A stretch of DNA of 51,623 nucleotides from CAYPTB01 sp964413535. Lineage in GTDB: Bacteria; Planctomycetota; UBA1135; GCA-002686595. Where the stretch lies: positions 1 through 51,623 of the forward strand of contig CAYPTB010000003.1 of assembly GCA_964413535.1 (NCBI GenBank), given 5' to 3'. Under the pieces are notes generated by a model that was given only the letters and a program-made list of their open reading frames with translations, was not told the DNA's origin and did not search any database. A program made the position numbers and the translations under genes. This document shows, one piece after another, positions 34,736-43,183 of this stretch. Positions within the stretch are counted from its first letter, which is position 1, and every line of letters begins with the position of its first letter.

Positions 34736-35364
34736 GGTGACGACTCCGTGGCAGACGGAGAATCCGGCGCTGCCTGACCGAGCGGATGGGCGAGGACGAC
34801 GATCCGATGCAAACGCCCACCCGCGGCCGTTGCATCGTGATAGCGCGCCGCGAGGTCGGCGACGCTGTCGGACAGCTCCTGGCTGAATGCCGCGCGGTCG
34901 GCCGCGCTGCGAAAGCGGATCTCGGTGTCGATCGACAGCGTCGCGAGCCGCTGCCCGGCCGCGAACGCCGCGCGCACGAGCTCGCCGACCTCGCGGACGG
35001 CGCGCGCGGCGAGCGCGATCAGGTAGCTCGCCGACAGGCGGTCGGCGCTGCTCGGTGATGTCGTCGCCGGCGGACGGAGCGCCGCCGGGCCGAGCGCCGC
35101 CGGCGACACGACGTAGGCGCTGGCGGTCGCAACCAGGCGGCGTTCGGTCAGGCCCCCCCACCGGCGGGTGTCGGCCTGCTCGACCAGCCCGTGCGCCTCC
35201 AGCGCCCGCAGGTGGTAGTTCACCCGCTGCCGCGGCAGGTCGAGCCGGCTCGCCAAGGCCGCCGCGCTGGCGGGCTGCGCCAGCTCCGCCAGCAGGCGGC
35301 TGCGCATCGGACCGAGCGCAACCGCCGCTGCCGCGGGGCTTTCGATCACCTCGACTTCGAGCAT
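34732..35364 (-). CDS. ArsR-type winged-helix transcriptional regulator
   Basis: The protein has 210 residues. The winged helix is near the N-terminus: LGPMRSRLLAELAQPASAAA, LASRLDLPRQRVNYHLRALE, AHGLVEQADTRRWGGLTERR. The C-terminal 120 residues are a helical effector or dimer domain with FRSAADRAAFSQELSDSVAD and RIVVLAHPLG, as found in large ArsR-like proteins paired with SRPBCC partners. No Cys metal site is visible. A perfect inverted repeat containing a -35 box lies 17 bp before the start, suggesting autoregulation. Confidence 0.88.
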   Translation of the reverse strand: MLEVEVIESPAAAAVALGPMRSRLLAELAQPASAAALASRLDLPRQRVNYHLRALEAHGLVEQADTRRWGGLTERRLVATASAYVVSPAALGPAALRPPATTSPSSADRLSASYLIALAARAVREVGELVRAAFAAGQRLATLSIDTEIRFRSAADRAAFSQELSDSVADLAARYHDATAAGGRLHRIVVLAHPLGQAAPDSPSATESSP

Positions 35365-35380
35365 GGGTGCTATCCGAGCA

Positions 35381-35400
35381 TTGACAGGAAAGTCTGTCAA
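35381..35400. promoter_or_regulatory. Inverted repeat with embedded -35 box before the ArsR-type gene
   Basis: TTGACAG (35381-35387) and CTGTCAA (35394-35400) are perfect inverted halves separated by six bases. Read on the minus strand the right half is a consensus TTGACA -35 element. A weak -10 (GGATAG) follows about 19 bases on. The site is therefore well placed for a regulator to block its own promoter. The halves are mirror-symmetric and could also act on the opposite strand. Confidence 0.6.
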
Positions 35401-35665
35401 GGGTCTCGACCAACTTGCCGGCAGAGGTGCCTCCCTGCCCCGTGGCCGACGGGAGAGGCCGTTCTGGGAGGTCCGGGCGCCATGCTGGGGGTCCGCCTGG
35501 TCCGGGCACCGCCCCATGAGCCGCCGAACCGATGGCCCCATGCGAATTGGTCTCGCCGCGCACCGCGACACCGCTCGGGACGTTTCCGTCCTGGGCGGTG
35601 CCGAACGAAGGCCGCGGATGACCGCCGCTCGTTGCGGCGCCGCAAGCGAGCGCCAAACGGGCGCG
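35401..35665. other. Intergenic region, no gene supported
   Basis: Together with the operator this leaves about 300 bp between the divergent ArsR-type and lipoprotein genes. A plus-strand frame runs through it into the lipoprotein, but the segment before the GTG at 35666 has no ribosome site and hides the signal peptide. I see no other structure here. Confidence 0.4.
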
Positions 35666-36124
35666 GTGAACCGCGCTCGGTTCTTCGTCGCAGCGCTCGC
35701 GCTGCTCGGCGCGCTCGCCGGGTGCATCGACCAGATCTACGGCATCCGGCGCGCGGCGGAGGTCTCCGAGCAGCCTTCCCTCGAGTGCATCGAGGCCGCC
35801 ATCCGCTCGGTGGACGGGATCGAGGATGTTCGCCACGAAGCTCGCCAGGGAGGCCGCACGCTCACGCTCACGGGACTGCGGCCGGGGGACGAGCTCTACT
35901 ACTTCGCGTACACGAGCGGCGAGGTGGGCGCCACGTTGCTCGTCACGATCGACCACGAGGGGAACGTCACGCTCGACCAGCACAAGGTCTCCGTCAACCG
36001 ACCGGTGCCGCGGGAGGAGCTCGAGGCCGTTCGGCCGCTCATGATCCGGATCGAGGCGGCGATCGAGGAGCGGTGCGGCGTTCCGCACTTGACCGAGTCG
36101 GTGAAGGAGTGGCGAGAAGAGTAG
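35666..36124 (+). CDS. Small lipoprotein of unknown function
   Basis: The GTG start gives 152 residues with a lipoprotein signal (FFVAALALLGALAGC; the Cys is the lipid site). After it come IDQIYGIRRAAEVSEQPSLE and a beta-rich domain (GRTLTLTGLRPGDELYYFAY) with a second Cys near the end. The domain looks like a small beta-sandwich with no catalytic motif. No family was recognised. Earlier in-frame starts would place the signal far inside the protein. Confidence 0.65.
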   Translation: MNRARFFVAALALLGALAGCIDQIYGIRRAAEVSEQPSLECIEAAIRSVDGIEDVRHEARQGGRTLTLTGLRPGDELYYFAYTSGEVGATLLVTIDHEGNVTLDQHKVSVNRPVPREELEAVRPLMIRIEAAIEERCGVPHLTESVKEWREE

Positions 36125-36206
36125 AAACGCCCTCGGTGGGCGTCATCTCGCAGAAGAGCCGAGGAGCGATCCGATCGTCCGCGAGCGTGGACGTTCGTCA
36201 CGCGTC

Positions 36207-36611
36207 CTAGCGGGCCGCGGCGAGTTCCGCGAGCAGCGCCTCGGTTCGGCGAACGTCCGCGCGGAAGTAGCGGATCAGGAAGGTCATCCCGACCAGGATC
36301 GCGAGCCACCCGACGCAGGCTCCGGTCGCCATCCACTTCCAGGGCGTGCCCGACGCTCCCTCGGAGGCTGGCACCAGCGCTACGGATGCCGTGTCAATCA
36401 ACGCGAACACGTACAGCGGCATCATGATCCACAGCAGGCGGACGTCGGAGCGGTGTCGGTCGCGGATGCCCGTCAGGAGCTCCTCGAGGCGCCCGTCGCG
36501 CAGGAGCTTCTTGTCTGCGTAGAGCAGGCCCTCCCGACGGACGAGCTCTTCCAGCTCTGAGCGCATCCGCGGCGCGAGCGCTGCTGCAGCCGACGCTTCT
36601 CCGCCCGTCAC
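36207..36611 (-). CDS. Two-helix membrane protein coupled to the aminotransferase
   Basis: The GTG start, in a GTGA overlap with the aminotransferase stop, gives 134 residues. A charged cytoplasmic part (LEELVRREGLLYADKKLLRD, GRLEELLTGIRDRHRSDVR) precedes two membrane segments (LLWIMMPLYVFALIDTASVA and WMATGACVGWLAILVGMTFL). It ends with RTEALLAELAAA. No family was recognised. Its coupling suggests it is made with the upstream enzyme, though a direct partnership is only inferred. Confidence 0.65.
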   Translation of the reverse strand: MTGGEASAAAALAPRMRSELEELVRREGLLYADKKLLRDGRLEELLTGIRDRHRSDVRLLWIMMPLYVFALIDTASVALVPASEGASGTPWKWMATGACVGWLAILVGMTFLIRYFRADVRRTEALLAELAAAR

Positions 36612-37885
36612 GCCGGCAGTCCCTTCTCGATCGCGTGCTCGACCGCCGTGCAGAAGCGGTCGAGCTCCTCGGGGGTCGTGTAGACGCTCGCCGTGACGCG
36701 CAGGCCCGTGAACTCGGCGTGCACGATGGGCGTCACGAGGATGCGGTGTCTGTCCCACAGCCAGTCGGAGAGCTTCACGCTGTCGAGCCCTTCGACCTCG
36801 ACGCAGCCGATGGCGCACGAGAAGCGCGGGTCGAGGCTCGTGTGCAGGCGCACGCGGTCGCTTTCGAGCAGGCGCTTCGCCCAGGTGTCGCGCAGGTGGC
36901 GCAGGCGCGCTTCCTTGCGCTTCGCCCCGAGCCCCTGGTGGAACGTCAGCGCCTCGCCGATCGCGAGCGTGTTGGCCGCGGGGTGCGTGCCGATCTCCTC
37001 GAACTTGCGGATGTCGGCGGACTGCTCCTCGGCCGCGGCCATGAGCGGCCAGAGGCCCGCGATCTTCTCGCGGCGCACGTACAGGAGCCCCGTGCCGTGC
37101 GGCGCGAAGAGCCACTTGTGCAGGCTCGTGCCGAAGTAGTCGCACTCAAGGTCGGAGAGCTCGAAGTCGAACTGCGCGAGCGAGTGGGCGCCGTCCACGA
37201 TCACCGGGATGCCGCGCGTGCGCGCCATGGCGACGACCTCGCGCACGGGCAGGATCTGGCCCGTCAGGTTCACGACGTGGCACATGAGCAGGAGCCGCGT
37301 GCGCTCCGTGATGGCGGCCTCGAAGCGCCGCACGATCTCGCCCGGGTCCTCGCACGGAGTCGGGATCGGGATCGTCACGAGCTCGATCCCCTCGCGCCGC
37401 GCGCGCTGGCGGAACGTCGTCAGCATGCGCGGGTAGTCCTGGTTCGTCGTGAGCACCTGGTCGCCGGGCGCGAGGTCGAAGCCGAGCTGGCAGGTCTGCA
37501 GGCTCTCCGACGCGTTGCGCGTGAAGGCGAGCTCCTCCGCGTCGCAGCCGAAGGCCGCCGCCATGCGCTGGCGCAAGGCCTCGCGCTGCGGCTCGAGCAC
37601 GCGCCACATCGTGTAGGGCGGCGCCTGGTTCGAGAAGTCGAGGTGGCGCTTCATGGCTTCCTGCACGAACGCGGGCGACGGGCTCACGCCGCCGTTGTTC
37701 AGGTTCACGAGCGTGCGGTCGACGGTGAAGGCGCGGCCGACCTCGAACCAGAAGTCCTCGTCGTCGGCGGCGCCCGCGGCGCCCGCGAGGAGCTCGAGCA
37801 AGCCCGGCTGCGCAGCCGGCGCGCCGCAGAAGAACGCGACCGTCGGGAGCCCGACGGCGCCGAGGAACTCGCGACGGTCTTGCAT
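36608..37885 (-). CDS. Tat-exported class V aminotransferase-fold PLP enzyme
   Basis: The ATG at 37885 is backed by a GGAGG site six bases upstream; it gives 425 residues. The N-terminus (MQDRREFLGAVGLPTVAFF) has a twin-arginine-like motif. The PLP fold shows VNLNNGGVSPSP, AFTRNASESLQTCQLGF, the cofactor Asp in IPVIVDGAHSLAQ and the Schiff-base Lys in GTSLHKWLFAPHGTG near residue 255. This matches isopenicillin-N-epimerase-like members of the cysteine desulfurase superfamily. Export of a folded PLP enzyme fits Tat use. The substrate is unknown. Confidence 0.88.
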   Translation of the reverse strand: MQDRREFLGAVGLPTVAFFCGAPAAQPGLLELLAGAAGAADDEDFWFEVGRAFTVDRTLVNLNNGGVSPSPAFVQEAMKRHLDFSNQAPPYTMWRVLEPQREALRQRMAAAFGCDAEELAFTRNASESLQTCQLGFDLAPGDQVLTTNQDYPRMLTTFRQRARREGIELVTIPIPTPCEDPGEIVRRFEAAITERTRLLLMCHVVNLTGQILPVREVVAMARTRGIPVIVDGAHSLAQFDFELSDLECDYFGTSLHKWLFAPHGTGLLYVRREKIAGLWPLMAAAEEQSADIRKFEEIGTHPAANTLAIGEALTFHQGLGAKRKEARLRHLRDTWAKRLLESDRVRLHTSLDPRFSCAIGCVEVEGLDSVKLSDWLWDRHRILVTPIVHAEFTGLRVTASVYTTPEELDRFCTAVEHAIEKGLPA

Positions 37886-38083
37886 GGGCGCCTCCACCGC
37901 GCGCTCCCGCGGCGTGCAGGCGCGCGCGTTCGGCCCATCCTACGTGCTCGTGTCCGCCGAGGGTTCTCCTTCTCGGTCGCTGCCGTCGCCCGGCGGGGCC
38001 GTCGGCGAATCCGCGCGCGAAGCCGGCGTCGGGCGGCGAGGTGGTCGGTCGCCGCTCGGGCTGGCTAGAATCCTCCGCTCGCG

Positions 38084-38683
38084 ATGCTCCGATCCGTCCT
38101 CCCGCTCCTCCTCCTCGCCGTCGCGGGCTGCGGCGACGACGTGGGCGCGCGCACCTTCTCGTCCGACGTCGAGGAGTGCAAGACGCGGCTGCGCACGATC
38201 TACGAGGGCCTGCTCGGATACGCCACGGCGAACGGGCACGCGCCGGAGGGGAGCGGCGTCGCGTTCTTCGCCGAGCTCGTCGCGGGCGGCACGTGGCCGA
38301 ACGACGCCGAGCACGCGCGCCTGCTCACCTGTCCCGGCGTGTCGATCGAGGAGCTCGGCTTGGCGGAGAAGCCGCCGACCGAGTGGTTCGCGAACCTCGC
38401 GGGGCTGGGCGCCGCTTCCTCCGCGTACGCCGGCCGCGACCAGGAGCACCACCCGCTCGCCGCGTTCCCCGGCCGCGGAACCGAAGCGCTGCTCGCCTGC
38501 GACAACCACCTGCGCGCGAACCACGCGGGCGGCGTGACGAACGTCCTGATGGCGGACGGCAGCGTGCTCACGCTCGAGCTCGAGCACGAGCAAGAGCTCG
38601 GCAACGTGCCGGCCGACGCGACCGTGATCGTCGTCGGCCCCGACTCGCCGCTCGCCGAGCTGCGGACGCTGCGCCAGGATTGA
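38084..38683 (+). CDS. Lipoprotein with planctomycete H-X9-DG pseudopilin ending
   Basis: The protein has 199 residues. The lipoprotein signal LRSVLPLLLLAVAGC is followed by an amphipathic helix (ECKTRLRTIYEGLLGYATAN), as in pseudopilin-like DUF1559 proteins. The end has NHAGGVTNVLMADGSVLTLE, with His and Asp-Gly spaced as in the H-X9-DG motif of that family. The usual prepilin methylation start is replaced by a lipid anchor. This supports a planctomycete-type host. The function is unknown. Confidence 0.8.
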   Translation: MLRSVLPLLLLAVAGCGDDVGARTFSSDVEECKTRLRTIYEGLLGYATANGHAPEGSGVAFFAELVAGGTWPNDAEHARLLTCPGVSIEELGLAEKPPTEWFANLAGLGAASSAYAGRDQEHHPLAAFPGRGTEALLACDNHLRANHAGGVTNVLMADGSVLTLELEHEQELGNVPADATVIVVGPDSPLAELRTLRQD

Positions 38684-38848
38684 CGCTCGGGCCGGGGCGA
38701 TCGGCGCTCGAGTTCGCGAGCCCCTGTCCGGATGGCGGCGTTTCCTTCGGCACCCCCGGACGGAGCGGGCGCGAACACTCCGGCCGGACACGAAGACGCC
38801 CTCGCGCGGAGGGCCGCGCGAGGGCGTTGTCTGCTCGCGGCGCGAACG

Positions 38849-39919
38849 CTACTGCGCGCTCTTCGCCTTGTACTCGTCCAGAGCTTTTTGCAGCTCGGCC
38901 TTCATCGGGCCCTCGGCGTTCTCGACCGCCTTGGTCTGCAGCTCGATGGCCTTCTTCAGGTCGCCCTTCCAGGCGTAGCAACGCGCGACGGTGTCGAGGA
39001 TCGCGCCGTCCCTGCTGCCCGTGAGCTCGTTGGCCTGGAGCGCCGCGCGCAGCGCGAGCTCGAGGTCGCGTTTCGCGACGTTCGCCGCGGGATCGACGAT
39101 GTCCCACGCGATCATGTTGAGCGTCATCGCGTCCTTGCTCGCGATCGCGGCGTCGACCTGCTTGGAGAGGATCGCGTAGGCCTTGTCCCAGTGGCCGTTG
39201 GCCTTGAGCAGGTCGAGCTCGAGGGCGTCCTGGTGCTTCGCCACCGCGGGGTAGGCGGTCGCGAACGCCTCGAACTCGCTTTGCGCGCGGGCGGGATCGC
39301 CCGCGAGCTTCGCTCGGATCGACTCGAGCTGCGCGAGCACCTTCTTCTCGCGCTCCGGTCCCTTCTCGAGGTCCCAGGTGCCCGCGACGACTTCCGACAG
39401 CGCGTAGTCGACGGTTCCCGGGTGACCGATCCACGCGACCGTGCCTTTCCTGTCGACGATGAACGCGGACGGGATGCCCTTGCGACCGGCCGCCTTCATG
39501 TAGCTCGCGTCCATGCGCTTGCTGCTGCCGTCGTAGGCGACGGAGTAGGCCATGCGGTCGGCTTGGTCCGTGACGAACTGCTCGACCTTCGAGTAGGTCT
39601 TGGCGTCGTACTCCCGCTCCCAGATGTTGGTGCCGATGATCCGCAGTCCCTTGTCGCCGTACTCCTCTTGGAGCGCCGACAGGTGCGGCATCATCGCGAT
39701 GCACGGGCCGCACCACGTGGCCCAGAACTCGACCAGATAGACCTTGCCCTTCTCGAACTTCGCGATGGGCTCGCCCTTGACCCACTTCTCCACGGCGAGC
39801 GGCGGAGCCGGCATGCCGACCGCGAGCGCCGGCGACTTGGTGTCTTCCGTTTGTCGAGCGACGAGCAGAGGGCTCGCGGCGACGAGCGCGACGAGCGAGA
39901 GACCGATGCGTTTCGACAT
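38849..39919 (-). CDS. Exported thioredoxin-like (TlpA/ResA) protein with TPR-like tail
   Basis: The ATG at 39919 has GGAGG seven bases upstream and starts a signal peptide (MSKRIGLSLVALVAASPLLV). The thioredoxin fold follows: VYLVEFWATWCGPCIAMMPH with the redox pair WCGPC near residue 72, then GIPSAFIVDRKGTVAWIGHP with the cis-Pro. The last 150 residues are helical repeats (AKHQDALELDLLKANGHWDK, AWDIVDPAANVAKRD). It has 356 residues in all, longer than simple TlpA proteins. It probably reduces or isomerises disulfides in the periplasm. Confidence 0.92.
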   Translation of the reverse strand: MSKRIGLSLVALVAASPLLVARQTEDTKSPALAVGMPAPPLAVEKWVKGEPIAKFEKGKVYLVEFWATWCGPCIAMMPHLSALQEEYGDKGLRIIGTNIWEREYDAKTYSKVEQFVTDQADRMAYSVAYDGSSKRMDASYMKAAGRKGIPSAFIVDRKGTVAWIGHPGTVDYALSEVVAGTWDLEKGPEREKKVLAQLESIRAKLAGDPARAQSEFEAFATAYPAVAKHQDALELDLLKANGHWDKAYAILSKQVDAAIASKDAMTLNMIAWDIVDPAANVAKRDLELALRAALQANELTGSRDGAILDTVARCYAWKGDLKKAIELQTKAVENAEGPMKAELQKALDEYKAKSAQ

Positions 39920-40232
39920 GACGAACCTCCGAATACGGAAAGAAGTGCGACGAGCAACCACGGACCACCAGGGTAGCGGCGAGCGTCGCCCCGCAAGGCC
40001 TACCACCGGGAATCCGCGACCGAGATCGCGAAGCCGTTACACAGGGGGCTCGGAAGTCCCGTGAGCGGAACCCTCTGGACCCGGTCCCATGCTCGCACCC
40101 GTGATCGGCGGTCGGGCGTCGACCGGCTGTCAGCGGCCCCGCCCCGGAACGACGGCGCTTCGCATTCGAACGGTTCCTGAGACACCGCGGAACGCGGGCC
40201 AGGGCGGAGCCGGACGTGCTCTCCGCGGGTGC
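39920..40232. other. Intergenic region, nothing recognised
   Basis: This 313-bp gap lies between two genes on the minus strand. It holds no supported reading frame, RNA gene or clear hairpin-plus-T terminator, and no direct repeat stands out. Confidence 0.5.
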
Positions 40233-41315
40233 TCAGACGCGCACGCGGGCGAGGTAGATGGCGGCGGGCTTCTCGTTGATGCGGAAGTTCGGGCGCGGGA
40301 GGAACTCGTGCTGGGAGTAGTAGCTCACGAGCAGGGCGCCGTCGGCGTCCGACGCCAAGCCGCAGTAGGACGTGTCGCCGCCGCTCGGGAGGTCCTGCAG
40401 CACGCGCGTCGTGGCGCCGTCGAGCTCCCACAGGCGCGTGACGTAGCCGCCCTCCGGCGTGCGGTCGCGACCGGCGACGATCATGCGTCCGTCGAGCTCG
40501 AGGAGCGCGGGCGCGTGGATCCAGTGCGGCAGCGTGCGGCGCGCCCAGACGGTGTACGGCGGCTCACTCTCGAGAACGTGGGTCGTGTCGAGCGTTCCGC
40601 GCACGACGGCGAGCAGGCGGCCGTCGGCGGTGCGGTGCAGCGCGCCTTCGTTGCCCTCGCCGGCGGAGAAGAGCGTCGCGCGCTGTTCCCAGTGCAAGCC
40701 GTCGCGCGAGTACAGGAGCCGCACCCCGAGCACCGGCTCCTCGGCGCCCGCGTCGCAGCCGTAGGCCGTCGTCCAGAAACCGTCCGCGAAGCGCTTCGGG
40801 CCCCACAGCCACCAGCCCGCGTCGGCGATCCGGCGCGGGAGCTCGAAGTGCCGCCCGTCGCGCGTCCAGGTCGCGTACGACCACGTCGTCACGGAGGAGC
40901 CCGCCACGCGCGCGTCGTCGTGGCCGCGCTCCTCGTGGTGCGAGCCGAAGAAGAGCAAGAGACGCTCGCCGTCCGGCACGAGCTTCGGGTCGCGGTCGTC
41001 GAGGCCCGTCGCGACGCGCGCGCGGACCTGCCACGTCGCGAGGTCGTCGCTCGCGAGCACGACGACGTGCCCCGGCGGCCACGGCATGTGGCGGTGGCCG
41101 TGGCGGAACGCGAGGTACCACGTGCCCTTCCAGCGCGCGAGGTCGGTGCCGGAGCAATGCTCGCCGTCGTCGAAGACCTTGCGCACCCACTCGAGCACGG
41201 CCGGTTCGGGCTCCGCGCCCGAGCGACCGCGCGGATCGCGCGCGGCATCGGCGGGCGCGTCGTGGAGACCACCTGGGCCGGCGACCTCGTGTGCTTCCCG
41301 CGTCGGGTTCGGCAT
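40233..41315 (-). CDS. Beta-propeller (sialidase-like) protein
   Basis: The protein has 360 residues. Repeats of strands end in 'SxDGxxW'-type turns: VVVLASDDLATWQVRARV, RLLYSRDGLHWEQRATL, ATWTRDGRHFELPRR and SDADGALLVSYYSQHEF. A five- or six-bladed propeller of the sialidase/neuraminidase type is likely. Candidate active residues are the Arg-Asp in LARWKGTWYLAFRHGH and the Glu in SAGEGNEGAL. There is no signal peptide. Its ATG shares one base with the glycosyltransferase stop (TGATG), so it probably acts on the same glycan. The substrate is unknown. Confidence 0.72.
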   Translation of the reverse strand: MPNPTREAHEVAGPGGLHDAPADAARDPRGRSGAEPEPAVLEWVRKVFDDGEHCSGTDLARWKGTWYLAFRHGHRHMPWPPGHVVVLASDDLATWQVRARVATGLDDRDPKLVPDGERLLLFFGSHHEERGHDDARVAGSSVTTWSYATWTRDGRHFELPRRIADAGWWLWGPKRFADGFWTTAYGCDAGAEEPVLGVRLLYSRDGLHWEQRATLFSAGEGNEGALHRTADGRLLAVVRGTLDTTHVLESEPPYTVWARRTLPHWIHAPALLELDGRMIVAGRDRTPEGGYVTRLWELDGATTRVLQDLPSGGDTSYCGLASDADGALLVSYYSQHEFLPRPNFRINEKPAAIYLARVRV

Positions 41316-43078
41316 CAGCGCACGCCCGCGAGCGCCGTGTCGCGTTCCAGGGACCGGAGCATGTGGTCGACGCGCGCGTCGAACGTGTGCCGCGCCAGGA
41401 CGGCGGCGCGACCGCGCTCGGCGATGGCGCGCGCCTCGTCGGGATGCGCGAGATAATAGGAGAGCTTCTCCCACAACTCCGCGAAGTCGCGGTAGGTCAC
41501 GAGCTCGACGCCGAGCTCGAAGAGCTCCGCCAGCGCCGCGTTGTGCTCGACCAGCGCGAATCCGCCGCAGGCCAGGACGTCGAACGTGCGCAGCGTGGCG
41601 ATGTCCGCTTGGTACAGCCTCCCGAGGTCGAGGTTGATGGCCGACGCGCAGTAGATGCGCGTGAGGTCGCGCGCGTGCGAGGCGGGGCCGCGGTAGCGCA
41701 CGCCGTGGTGAGCGATGCGCTCCCAGCCCGCGTCGCCCCAGACCTGCAGGCGCGGGTCGACGCCGTCGTTGGCTCCGTGCCGACCGCTCGGGGGAACCGC
41801 CAAGCGCGAGCCGAGGTTCGAGAGCCAGGCGAGGCGCTTCTCCGAGGCCGAGAGCTCGCCCAGGAGCGCGACGGGATCGCAGCGTTCGCCGGTCGCGACG
41901 CACCAGCGTGCGAAGCCCGGCGCGCGTTCCTCCAGGAGCTCGCGCGCGGCGAAGTGCGCGAAGTCGGCGCGCTGGAGGGCGGTGATCTCCTCGAGGATCT
42001 CCCGGCCCGGGTTGCGGGCCGCGGGCGAGCCGCGCCAACGTGCGTAGCTTCCGAGGAAGAGCTCGACGAACTCCGGTGTGCTCGCCGCCATGCTCGAGCC
42101 GACGAAGCTCACGGAGGCCGCGTAGTGCGCGCGCTCCGCCGCCGTGAGCTCGAGCGGGTAGCGCAGCTCGACGTCCGCCGCGAGCGGCAGGTACTCGGCG
42201 TGGCGGAAGCCCGCTGCGCGGAAGGCGTGCACGTTCTCGCGGCGATAGCTGAAGATCCGCGTCCGCTCGGATGCCGCGGACGCTTCCGAGTTGCGGATGG
42301 GCGACGTCGCGGGATCGATCTCCCACACGAGCAGCTCGGCGTCGATCGCGCGGGCGAAGTCCGCCAGACCGTCCCGGTAGTTGATGGAAGCAACGAGCTC
42401 CGGACGCAGAGCGCGCGCCGTGTGCTCGAGTTCCTCGCGCGACGAGCGCTCGGCGTCGCAGGTCCAGACGCCGTAGCCCCGCGCAGCCAGCGCGGCACCG
42501 AGCGAATCGACGCACAGGCCGCCCGAGCAGAGCAGCGCGCGCGGACGAGCATCTCCCCCCCGCGAGCTCGCCTCGAACAGCGCCCGCTCGCGGGCATACA
42601 CCTCTTCGAGGAAGGGATGCGCGACGACGTCCCCGTGCGCGAGCTCCAGGAGATCCGTGCCGAGTGCGAGCCGCAGCTCGCCGCTCTCGAGCTCGCGGCC
42701 CCAGTCGCGCCGGCCGAGAGCGAGCCGCAGGAGCCACGGATCGCGGTCCCACGCCGTCACGGACGCACCGCGTTCGAGCGCTCCCGTCACCAGTTCACCG
42801 AGTCCGACGCCGAACACGAGCAGGCGCTTCCCCGACGCGCGCGCGAGCGCCGCGTCCACCCGGAGCCCCGCCTCCACGCCGTCGATCGCGAGCGGGAACT
42901 CCGTGCCGTGCAGGCTGTAGAGCACCGCGCCGCCCACGTCCGCGCGCACGTGGCTCCCGTCGACCGGCCAGCACAGTCTCTCGGCCAGCATCGGCGAGCG
43001 CCCCGCGAGCGCCGCGAGGTTCGCGAAGAACAAGTCTGGGTCCGCCCCGGGGGGCCATTCGATCGAGTCGTCGGTCAC
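41315..43078 (-). CDS. CgeB-like glycosyltransferase
   Basis: From the GTG at 43078, behind AAGGA, the protein has 587 residues. The N-terminal third has a Rossmann-like element (RLLVFGVGLGELVTGALERG). The middle resembles the CgeB/DUF3880 family (DAELLVWEIDPATSP, FSYRRENVHAFRAAGF, VSFVGSSMAASTPEF). The C-terminal GT-B domain has IYCASAINLDLGRLYQADIA, FDVLACGGFALVEHNAALAE and ELVTYRDFAELWEKLSYYLA, typical of the Glyco_trans_1_2 domain. It would transfer a sugar during surface or spore-coat-like polysaccharide synthesis. It is coupled to the propeller gene. Confidence 0.85.
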   Translation of the reverse strand: MTDDSIEWPPGADPDLFFANLAALAGRSPMLAERLCWPVDGSHVRADVGGAVLYSLHGTEFPLAIDGVEAGLRVDAALARASGKRLLVFGVGLGELVTGALERGASVTAWDRDPWLLRLALGRRDWGRELESGELRLALGTDLLELAHGDVVAHPFLEEVYARERALFEASSRGGDARPRALLCSGGLCVDSLGAALAARGYGVWTCDAERSSREELEHTARALRPELVASINYRDGLADFARAIDAELLVWEIDPATSPIRNSEASAASERTRIFSYRRENVHAFRAAGFRHAEYLPLAADVELRYPLELTAAERAHYAASVSFVGSSMAASTPEFVELFLGSYARWRGSPAARNPGREILEEITALQRADFAHFAARELLEERAPGFARWCVATGERCDPVALLGELSASEKRLAWLSNLGSRLAVPPSGRHGANDGVDPRLQVWGDAGWERIAHHGVRYRGPASHARDLTRIYCASAINLDLGRLYQADIATLRTFDVLACGGFALVEHNAALAELFELGVELVTYRDFAELWEKLSYYLAHPDEARAIAERGRAAVLARHTFDARVDHMLRSLERDTALAGVR

Positions 43079-43183
43079 GGGTTCCTTGCTCGCAGATGGT
43101 GCCCTGTATCTACTGCCCTGATCGGCATTCCGCGCGCGAGCCCGTAGCGCCCTCCCGCCTTCGATACCCGAACTCAAAGCGCC

